Source: UBA8752 sp002336475
GTDB taxonomy: Bacteria > Bacteroidota > Bacteroidia > Flavobacteriales_D > Sanyastnellaceae
DNA length: 64,000 nucleotides
NCBI GenBank assembly: GCA_943846755.1
Contig: OX044365.1
Location: 806,001-870,000, forward strand
Direction: 5' to 3'
Made by a program: the position numbers and the translations under genes. Within the stretch, counting starts at the first letter, position 1. Every line of letters starts with the position of its first letter. Positions 57,705-64,000 of the stretch are shown piece by piece. Below the pieces are notes generated by a model. The model saw only the letters and a program-made list of their open reading frames with translations. It did no database searches and was not told where the DNA came from.

Positions 57705-60238
57705 TGGGAATCATGAAATTCAACAAGGCGATACAAGTTCCTCTAATGCCCTCCTTTTGGAAGGTTTGGAAGAATACTCTTGGCGCATTGCTCCTGGTTT
57801 TCATGGGGTCCAACATGTGCTATGCCCAAGGTGAGGCTACCGTTACTGTGGACCGAAATCCCGTTATCGCGGGCCAGTCCTTTCGCATCACTTTTGAGTT
57901 TAAGGGTGTCAATGTCCAATTCAACAACCCGCCACAAATACAAGGGCTGCGCTACTTGAGCGGACCGTCCACCAGTTCCAGCACCCAAATCATAAACGGC
58001 TCAGTCTCCTCCAAAAAGGGATACACTTACTCTGCAGTCGTCACGCAACCAGGAAGGGTTCAGATTCCTGCTTTTTCGTTCAAAACCAACAATGGAAGAA
58101 TCCGTTCAAAAGCCATTGAACTGAAGGTAGCCAAGCAAGGGAGCAAGGCAAGTCAGACCCCAGCCCAGTTTGAAGCGGCCATTGAAACCGACAAGAAAAA
58201 AGTCCACCTCGGAGAGCCCATCCGTGTTCAATACCGCATCTACAACCGCATGGATGGCGTTGACGTAAGGAACTACAGTTTTCCAGAGCTGTCAGGGGTA
58301 TGGAAGGAAAATGTAGAAGGAGAAGACCCGAGATGGGAGAACACCATTGTGGATGGTAGACGGGTGCAAGTGGCCACGGTCAGAACAGACATGCTCTACC
58401 CCACCCGCACTGGACAGCTCGACATTGCTGGATTTAATGTAGAGGCCCAAATGAGGGTGTCGTTCTTCAATACCCGCCCCATCAGTGCCAATGCGCAGCC
58501 GGTGCGTATCGAGGTATTGCCCCTCCCACCTCCCATTCCAGCATCGTCATTGGGCACCTTCCGCAACCTCAAAGTGACTTGGAAGGCAGACGATAAAGTC
58601 GAACCAAAATCCAATGAGGCGATGAACCTCACCCTCGAGTTCAAAGGGAATGGAAACCTGGGACTCATTGGTGCGCCAGACATACAATGGCCCAAGGATC
58701 TTGAAGTGTTCGACCCCGAAATTAAAGACCGGATCACGACCGATCTGCAAGGCCAACGAGGAAGAAGAACGTTTACCTACTTGGTGATACCGCGCGCAGA
58801 AGGCGACTACGAAATATCCTTGCCAGCCCTCTCCTTCTACGATTATGCGCTGGACCGTTTTGTCACGCTCAAGGCCCCTGCCATTGCCCTGAACGTCACG
58901 GGAAGTGCCCAAGGCGAAGGCCCCGCCTTTGGGTTTAACAGCAAGACAGATGTGACCATTCTCACCCGAGACATGCGTTTCATTCGCACTGAAACTGAAC
59001 TCAAACCCCGTTCTCACCCCTTTTTTGGCGGCCCCCTTCACATGGCATTGCTGGGCCTCCCTCCCATCGGTTTCTTGATTGGTTGGGCGGTTCGACGGCG
59101 CAAGGATATGGAGGGACAAAACCCTTCACTTCTTCGCAAGCGACAATCCAAAGCCCAATTAAAAGCGGCGCTCAGTCAAGCAAAAAAAGGCGGTGCAACT
59201 TTTGACGAACTCGGCCAAGCCGCTCACGAATTTCTGCAAGGCCAACTCGACATTCCGCGAAGTGATGCAGGAATGGACAGGTACAGTGAAGCCCTTTCCG
59301 GGCAGGGAGCCGCTACACGGCAAGAATGGCTCTCCTTGATTCAAACACTGGATCAAGGCCGCTTTGCGCCTGGAGCACCCGATGTCGCCGATGTTGCCCA
59401 CCGTTTGGAGGCCGCTGCAAAATCACTAGAAAACGAGCGCAGTTCAGGACCAAAATCTGGAAACACTGCGACCATTGCTCTGTTGATCCTGTCTTTGGCT
59501 GGATCCCCTGGCATTTGCTGGTCTGCCCCAGATGCAGCTGCTGCGCAAGCTTCATTTTCTGCCGGTAACGCTGCTTATTTGGAAGGCGACTTTGATGCTG
59601 CCGTGACATCATATTCAGATGCAGCAGAACTTTGGACTTCCTTCGAGCTCGAATACAACCTGGGTGTTGCCCATTACAAATCCGGGAGAATCGGTCCGAG
59701 CATCTTGCACTTTGAAAGGGCCAAGCGAATCCGCCCAAGTGAAGACGATCTCCATGCCAATCTCCTGCTTGCCCGAGCTGCTGTGGTGGACCGCATCGAA
59801 GAGATGCCTGAGATTGCCTTGGCCCCGCTGTGGAGGGAACTGACCTCCGCCCACCGACTGGCTGCGTGGACCGTGAGCTCGTTGATTATGTGGCTGTTGA
59901 CATTTGTCATGCTCTATTTCCGGATGACCTCTCGAGATCTGGCCATGCGGCGCGGGCTGGCCATCGCAGCTCCAGTAATGGGAATTACCGCTGTTTTCTT
60001 GGGCTTTATGGGACGTCAAACTGACCTGATGAGCAAATCCAATGATGGCGCGGTCATCATGGAGACACGCATCGAAGTGCTCAGCAGCCCCACCAAAAGC
60101 AGCGAAGCCTCAAAACTGTTTGTCTTGCACGAAGGAACTGTAGTTCAAATCCTGCGGACCGAGGGACTCTGGCACCAAGTCAGGCTCGCCAATGGCAACA
60201 CTGGTTGGGTTGAAGAAGACTCACTTGAGTCAATCTGA
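57704..60238 (+). CDS. batD: BatD-BatE fusion: oxygen-tolerance protein joined to TPR and SH3 domains
   Basis: The 844-residue protein starts with a signal sequence (TLGALLLVFMGSNMCYAQ). The BatD region follows (VTVDRNPVIAGQSFRITFEF, LSGPSTSSSTQIINGSVSSK, YSFPELSGVWKENVEGE, VIPRAEGDYEISLPALSFYD) with a membrane helix near residue 460. Then comes a linker, then a BatE-like part: a hydrophobic segment (ATIALLILSLAGSPGICWSA), TPRs (YLEGDFDAAVTSYSDAAELW, LEYNLGVAHYKSGRIGPSIL), two helices, and a C-terminal SH3-like domain (LFVLHEGTVVQILRTEGLWH, GNTGWVEEDSL). BatD and BatE are usually separate. The ATG shares one base with the batBC stop (TAATG). Confidence 0.88.
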   Translation: MGIMKFNKAIQVPLMPSFWKVWKNTLGALLLVFMGSNMCYAQGEATVTVDRNPVIAGQSFRITFEFKGVNVQFNNPPQIQGLRYLSGPSTSSSTQIINGSVSSKKGYTYSAVVTQPGRVQIPAFSFKTNNGRIRSKAIELKVAKQGSKASQTPAQFEAAIETDKKKVHLGEPIRVQYRIYNRMDGVDVRNYSFPELSGVWKENVEGEDPRWENTIVDGRRVQVATVRTDMLYPTRTGQLDIAGFNVEAQMRVSFFNTRPISANAQPVRIEVLPLPPPIPASSLGTFRNLKVTWKADDKVEPKSNEAMNLTLEFKGNGNLGLIGAPDIQWPKDLEVFDPEIKDRITTDLQGQRGRRTFTYLVIPRAEGDYEISLPALSFYDYALDRFVTLKAPAIALNVTGSAQGEGPAFGFNSKTDVTILTRDMRFIRTETELKPRSHPFFGGPLHMALLGLPPIGFLIGWAVRRRKDMEGQNPSLLRKRQSKAQLKAALSQAKKGGATFDELGQAAHEFLQGQLDIPRSDAGMDRYSEALSGQGAATRQEWLSLIQTLDQGRFAPGAPDVADVAHRLEAAAKSLENERSSGPKSGNTATIALLILSLAGSPGICWSAPDAAAAQASFSAGNAAYLEGDFDAAVTSYSDAAELWTSFELEYNLGVAHYKSGRIGPSILHFERAKRIRPSEDDLHANLLLARAAVVDRIEEMPEIALAPLWRELTSAHRLAAWTVSSLIMWLLTFVMLYFRMTSRDLAMRRGLAIAAPVMGITAVFLGFMGRQTDLMSKSNDGAVIMETRIEVLSSPTKSSEASKLFVLHEGTVVQILRTEGLWHQVRLANGNTGWVEEDSLESI

Positions 60239-60292
60239 CGACTGTACGAATGACCATTGAACAACGTCAAGCACAAAAGGTTATGCTTTCAA

Positions 60293-60322
60293 GCAACCTA
60301 GGAATAACTGGTTGCGTTTTCT
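60293..60322 (+). terminator. Putative terminator of the Bat operon
   Basis: GCAACC (60293-60298) and GGTTGC (60310-60315) form a 6-bp stem with an 11-base loop, followed by GTTTTCT. The stem is short, so confidence is moderate. Confidence 0.4.
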
Positions 60323-60333
60323 TTGCGCCTTCG

Positions 60334-62217
60334 ATGACGATACGTTTTCTTTCTCTGCTTCTTTCAATCGCGCTCACTTTTGGAGCGTTTGGTCAAAATG
60401 AGCACTTTGACTGGTTGGGTGTTGACATCATGCCCCTGCCTACGGACAGCATCGACCCCGTCCCATATTCCGGGGAGCTGAACACTTTTGATGGGGGATA
60501 TGCCGTGGGAGATACCATTGGCGACTTTCGCTTGTGGTCACTCGATGGTGATGACTTCATTTTGTCCAATGAAATCGATCCTGAAAAGCCGACCATTATC
60601 TTCAATGGTTCGGCCACCTGCATTCGATTTCAGAACGACTGGGACATCAACCAGCCAAACAACATTGTGGCTTGGGTAAACAGCCACCTCGATGACTTTA
60701 ATTGGATCCCAGTCTATGTCGCAGAGGCACATGCACTCGACTTGGAAAACTGCCCGTCAAATTGTCCCGCTTTCCCCATTGCAGGGCCTGATGGACAGTA
60801 TCTGAACCAACACCGAATTGTCCAAGACCGCCATGATGCCGCGCAAACGGTCATCGACTACATGGGACCTGGTTCTGACAATGGGTGGGCTTTCCCATGG
60901 GATGACATGCTTATAGACACCCCGGGCAATATCATTTACGAGAATTTCTTTCTGAGACCAGCAGGAATGGTTGTCGTCAACTGCAATGGTGTGGTGGTCG
61001 AAAGGGCCAATTGGTTGGGGCTTTTCCTCGGCGAATTCAACAATCAAATGGCATTAGAGGGTCTGATTCAAGAACCGACCAACATCGATGGGCCTTGTCT
61101 CCTGGCCTCCAATGCCGAAGAAATCTGTGAAGAAGGTGCCCCGGATTCGGATGGCGATGGCACCTGCGACGCGTTGGAGTTAGAAATGGGCACAGACCCT
61201 TTCAACCCATGCGATCTTGGCATAGAAGGTCAAGAGGATTCCGATCAAGATGGAGCTTGCGATGCGATGGAGTTGCTCTCTGGGACTGATCCCGAGAATC
61301 CCTGTGACCCGTTTTACTTGGACTCCGACAACGATGGCTTTTGCGACATAGAGGAGGCCATTCTGGGTTCAAACCCCAACAACCCATGCTCGCCATCCAC
61401 AGTGGATACCGACGGTGACGGATACTGCGATTCAGAGGAGATCGATATGGGTTCTGACCTCAACGACCCCTGCAGCCCTGACTTGTTAGATTCCGACATG
61501 GACGGGATTTGCAACAGCTCAGAATTGGCCAACGGCACAGACCCCAACAACACGTGCGATCCGCTAGGCATCGATACCGATGGAGACGGGCTTTGCGATC
61601 AATTGGAATCTATCATTGGGTCATCGCAGAATGATCCCTGCTCACCTTATTCGGAAGACAGCGACGGCGACGGGTTTTGTGACCAATTGGAATCCATCGA
61701 GTCCTGGGATGCCAGTGACGCGTGCATTCCCAATGACACAGACCTCGACGGCGATGGTTGGTGCAGCGGTATGGAATTCGCCTCTGGCTGGTCAGATGCT
61801 GACCCTTGCCTGCCCATCGCTACGGACTCCGACGGTGACGGATTGTGCGACATGGAAGAGCTGCTGTTGGGACATGACCCTATGGATCCGTGCTCGCCGG
61901 CGATTTTGGATACGGATGGAGACGGCCTCTGCGACATGTATGAGGTTTTGAATGGCTCCTCTCCCTTCGCTGCGGAGGCTGTGCTCTCAACAGGAAGTTT
62001 AAACGCCAATGGCCTGATGGTTTTGCCATCATCTGCGGGTTTCGAGGTCAGCTGTGACGCCTGCCTTGGAAAGTCGTGGTTGCTCTTGGACGCTGCAGGC
62101 AGAACCATGAACAGTGGCACCTTGGCCTCCTGGAACGCATGGAACGCCCCAAAAGGAGTCTATGTCTTGAGCCTGCCCTCCCTCGGCTTTCACAGCCGTG
62201 TGGTCGTACAGAACTGA
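60334..62217 (+). CDS. Secreted protein: deiodinase-like thioredoxin domain, thrombospondin type 3 repeats, C-terminal sorting-like domain
   Basis: The 627-residue protein has a signal peptide (FLSLLLSIALTFGAFGQ). Residues ~55-270 resemble the iodothyronine deiodinase branch of the thioredoxin fold. IIFNGSATCIRF places Cys96 where those enzymes carry selenocysteine, NWIPVYVAEAHALD matches their conserved Glu-Ala-His segment, and RIVQDRHDAAQ follows. About eleven thrombospondin type 3 calcium repeats come next (residues ~285-575, e.g. DTDGDGLCDMEELLLG-type loops with DPCSP joints). The last ~50 residues (WLLLDAAGRTMNSG, APKGVYVLSLPS) look like a T9SS type A sorting domain. The ATG at 60334 was chosen over 60250 because it gives the signal peptide. 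The reaction is unknown. Confidence 0.82.
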   Translation: MTIRFLSLLLSIALTFGAFGQNEHFDWLGVDIMPLPTDSIDPVPYSGELNTFDGGYAVGDTIGDFRLWSLDGDDFILSNEIDPEKPTIIFNGSATCIRFQNDWDINQPNNIVAWVNSHLDDFNWIPVYVAEAHALDLENCPSNCPAFPIAGPDGQYLNQHRIVQDRHDAAQTVIDYMGPGSDNGWAFPWDDMLIDTPGNIIYENFFLRPAGMVVVNCNGVVVERANWLGLFLGEFNNQMALEGLIQEPTNIDGPCLLASNAEEICEEGAPDSDGDGTCDALELEMGTDPFNPCDLGIEGQEDSDQDGACDAMELLSGTDPENPCDPFYLDSDNDGFCDIEEAILGSNPNNPCSPSTVDTDGDGYCDSEEIDMGSDLNDPCSPDLLDSDMDGICNSSELANGTDPNNTCDPLGIDTDGDGLCDQLESIIGSSQNDPCSPYSEDSDGDGFCDQLESIESWDASDACIPNDTDLDGDGWCSGMEFASGWSDADPCLPIATDSDGDGLCDMEELLLGHDPMDPCSPAILDTDGDGLCDMYEVLNGSSPFAAEAVLSTGSLNANGLMVLPSSAGFEVSCDACLGKSWLLLDAAGRTMNSGTLASWNAWNAPKGVYVLSLPSLGFHSRVVVQN

Positions 62218-62253
62218 GGGGTCCTTTCCCGGGGCCTTTTGGTCCCGTAATTT

Positions 62254-62270
62254 GGTGCTGAGCCAGCACC
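62254..62270 (+). promoter_or_regulatory. Hairpin directly before a flippase start
   Basis: GGTGCTG and CAGCACC form a perfect 7-bp stem with an AGC loop that ends at the base before the ATG at 62271. A TAATTTG element (62248-62254) overlaps its first base. If transcribed, the stem would sit on the start codon; if the promoter is used, most of the 5' arm may be missing. Confidence 0.35.
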
Positions 62271-63569
62271 ATGCCTGACCCTCCCCCTTCCCGGAACATC
62301 CTAAAGCGCAGGCTTAAGGATATCGCGAGCCTTTCCCTCTCGGCAGGCTTTGCGCAGGCTGCTGCTGTTGCTGCTTTGCCATTGCTTCAGAGGTATTGCT
62401 ATGACCCTGTGGCATTTGCTGACATGGCCGTGTACTCCCAACTGGTAGGGATACTTGGAGCTGTTGCAACCCTCAGAATGGACTTGGCTTTGGTCAAACA
62501 GAGCAGCATTGGGCAAGCACGGGCTACATTTTCAATAGGACTTCGGTCCATGCTCGTCATGGTGTTCTTGGCTGCGGTGTTGGCCATTGGTTTGAATGCG
62601 GCGGACATGGAAATGGGCACTATTCCATGGCTGTGGTGCCTGCTCCCATTGGGTGTCGCTGGGGTAGGAATGAATGGGCTGGTCACAGGATGGCTGTCCC
62701 GTGAAGAACGTTTTCGCAAGCTCGCCGTGGTCCGTGCCAGCGGCAGCTTTGTTGGCGAAGTCCTCCGGTTTGCCAGCGTTTCATTGGGGAGTTTGGGACT
62801 CATCGTTGGCCGCATTGCCGGGCAATGGTATTCCGCCATCTGGGGCTTTCGTGCCTTGTACAACAGCTTGCGCAATGCCCCAAAGAGCACCCGTTTATCT
62901 CGGAGCGAAGCATGGAGGGACAACCGCGCCTATGCCATTTTTACGACGCCAGCGAACGTCCTTGCCATGGCTGCCAATGGGCTCTTCATTTTGTACCTCT
63001 TCGAGTTTGGTTCGGGCAACATCGTCGGAGCTGTTGGTGCAGGCATGGCCTATCTCACAGTAGCCGCGGGATTGGTCATCCGAAGTGTCAGCGACGTCTT
63101 TTTCAAACACCTAGATGACGTCCCTCCCAAAGCGCTGCTGCGCCACTATGGCGGCTGGATCGCCACCCTGATGTTGCTCGCAACAGCTGGCATCTCCGTG
63201 CTCTGGGCGATTCCCGAATCTTGGGTGACCTTTTTATTGGGTGATGCCTGGAAGGACATGTTGCCTGTCATGCGCATCATGGCACCTTGGATGGTTCCTT
63301 GGATTGCAGGTTCTGCGCTGTCTGGCATTTTCCCACACCTTGGGAGACAATCCTGGGCTTTGGTATTGGACACCTTGCACCTTGCGATGGTGGGAGGTCT
63401 AATTTGGGCCGCTAATGCTTCGAGAACATCGGAAGCGCTGAGCGACCCTGAAGTCCTTGTGCTGTTGCACGACTACACCCTGGTTCAGGCTGCTTTCTAC
63501 ACGGTGGCCATCGGCGTGGCCTTCGCTGCCATTGCCTTTAGAAAGCACTCCCCGGCTAAGGTTCAGTGA
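62271..63569 (+). CDS. Oligosaccharide flippase-like membrane protein
   Basis: The 432-residue protein has about 10-12 hydrophobic helices (SLSLSAGFAQAAAVAALPLL, MLVMVFLAAVLAIGLNAA, WLWCLLPLGVAGVGMNGLV). It begins with a short basic cytosolic segment (RNILKRRLKDIA), as in Wzx-type flippases. QRYCYDPVAFADMAVYSQLV resembles the loop after helix 1 in the lipopolysaccharide biosynthesis family. It probably moves a lipid-linked sugar across the inner membrane. It is the second flippase in the window and shares little sequence with the one at 32330. It overlaps the His-rich gene's end by 7 bases. Confidence 0.82.
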   Translation: MPDPPPSRNILKRRLKDIASLSLSAGFAQAAAVAALPLLQRYCYDPVAFADMAVYSQLVGILGAVATLRMDLALVKQSSIGQARATFSIGLRSMLVMVFLAAVLAIGLNAADMEMGTIPWLWCLLPLGVAGVGMNGLVTGWLSREERFRKLAVVRASGSFVGEVLRFASVSLGSLGLIVGRIAGQWYSAIWGFRALYNSLRNAPKSTRLSRSEAWRDNRAYAIFTTPANVLAMAANGLFILYLFEFGSGNIVGAVGAGMAYLTVAAGLVIRSVSDVFFKHLDDVPPKALLRHYGGWIATLMLLATAGISVLWAIPESWVTFLLGDAWKDMLPVMRIMAPWMVPWIAGSALSGIFPHLGRQSWALVLDTLHLAMVGGLIWAANASRTSEALSDPEVLVLLHDYTLVQAAFYTVAIGVAFAAIAFRKHSPAKVQ

Positions 63570-64000
63570 TGGTGCAGGTAATGGCCTGCCAGATTTAATC
63601 TTTGCTCTGCTGCAGGAAGCACCTCAATCTGCAGGTATTCGTGGTGGTGCTCTTCTGCAGCCTCATCAGAACCTCCCTTGTGCGCATCATCATGGTCGTG
63701 GTGATGTCCGTGTTCGGCGTTATCGCTGTGGTCCCGAGCATGCTCTTCGAAGTAAATCTCGCACCGCAATTCCTGCAAATGGAGGTTCCCATCGAGGTAG
63801 TACTCCATGCGCAAAACGCCTTTCTGGCGCTCATCCGTGCGGAGGATGACATAACTGCCTGCGGTCCATTCCTCATCGGACATGAATGCAAAACGCCCAT
63901 CGTCATACATCCTCAGACGGCGACCCTCTCCTTTCGCAGTTGAAATCACCCATTGTCCAGACAGCTGTTCTACAAAGGGCGCACCATGATCTGGATGCGT
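63563..64000 (-). CDS. His-rich protein, 5' end beyond the window
   Basis: The frame is open to the right edge, so at least 145 residues are visible and the true start lies outside. The visible part reads FVEQLSGQWVISTAKGEGRR, LRMYDDGRFAFMSDEEW and MEYYLDGNLHLQELRCEIYF, a lipocalin-like or small beta-sheet pattern. It is followed by a His- and Asp-rich stretch (HGHHHDHDDAHKGG, then EEHHHEYLQIEV) and ends in HYLHHH. The His-rich part suggests zinc, copper or nickel binding; this is inference from composition. No family is recognised. It is convergent with the flippase gene. Confidence 0.65.
   Translation of the reverse strand, partial: THPDHGAPFVEQLSGQWVISTAKGEGRRLRMYDDGRFAFMSDEEWTAGSYVILRTDERQKGVLRMEYYLDGNLHLQELRCEIYFEEHARDHSDNAEHGHHHDHDDAHKGGSDEAAEEHHHEYLQIEVLPAAEQRLNLAGHYLHHH

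Noticed and set aside
1..64000. tRNA or rRNA genes, prophage or insertion sequences
   Set aside because: No cloverleaf-like sequences, rRNA stretches, transposase or integrase motifs were recognised on either strand, although a covariance-model scan would be needed to exclude a tRNA fully.

Overview
The window is a gene-dense stretch of a chromosome from a fairly GC-rich member of the Bacteroidota, probably Flavobacteriales-like. Pointers are a C-terminal gliding-motility/type IX secretion (T9SS) domain, a TonB-dependent receptor with an N-terminal carboxypeptidase-regulatory-like domain, a DUF5916 protein, a complete moxR-DUF58-Bat aerotolerance operon, the bacillithiol gene bshC, little sign of Shine-Dalgarno sequences, and -7 boxes of the TAnnTTTG type close in front of start codons. 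I saw no rRNA, tRNA, prophage, insertion sequence or CRISPR array. No gap between genes exceeds about 200 bases.

Layout. 1-5.6 kb: 5' part of dnaN, a small secreted protein, a heptosyltransferase-like gene coupled to dapD, ruvX, a small HAD protein and bshC. 5.5-11.8 kb: a T9SS cargo protein, an ECF sigma factor operon with a putative anti-sigma partner, an ACMSD-type decarboxylase and an orphan peptide-binding lipoprotein. 11.9-18.3 kb: a TonB-dependent receptor, an ABC exporter and a large secreted choice-of-anchor protein. 18.4-30.1 kb: TIGR01777 epimerase, photolyase, CoA-transferase, lytic transglycosylase, rfbC, a polysaccharide export lipoprotein, GNAT, mltG, DUF5916 and an M23 peptidase. 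30.1-38.9 kb: a frameshifted ZapB-like gene, zapA, rny, a flippase, a DUF4476 protein, and a serine cluster (serC, serA, DUF1015, YggS, small membrane protein).

38.9-43.7 kb: a two-gene operon (ATP-grasp ligase and sarcosine-oxidase-like flavoenzyme) lies behind what looks like a complete transcription attenuator. It has a consensus Bacteroidota promoter, a 26-codon leader ORF with five consecutive Cys codons, an 11-bp antiterminator pairing and an intrinsic terminator just before the ATP-grasp start. I regard this as the best candidate for an undescribed system here. priA lies upstream of it.

43.8-51.5 kb: bcp, recA, a TPR lipoprotein, the thrS-infC-rpmI-rplT translation operon, an SH3 protein, a hotdog protein and a MazG-like hydrolase. 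51.6-60.2 kb: the Bat operon, with BatB fused to BatC and BatD fused to BatE; the BatC part holds a 15-copy, 18-bp tandem repeat. 60.3-64 kb: a secreted protein joining a deiodinase-like domain to thrombospondin type 3 repeats, a second flippase, and a His-rich protein cut by the window edge.

Several start codons were moved inward from the longest open frame, using neighbour overlaps (ATGA, TGATG), signal peptides and the -7 boxes. All functional calls rest on recognising family motifs by eye; no search was run.
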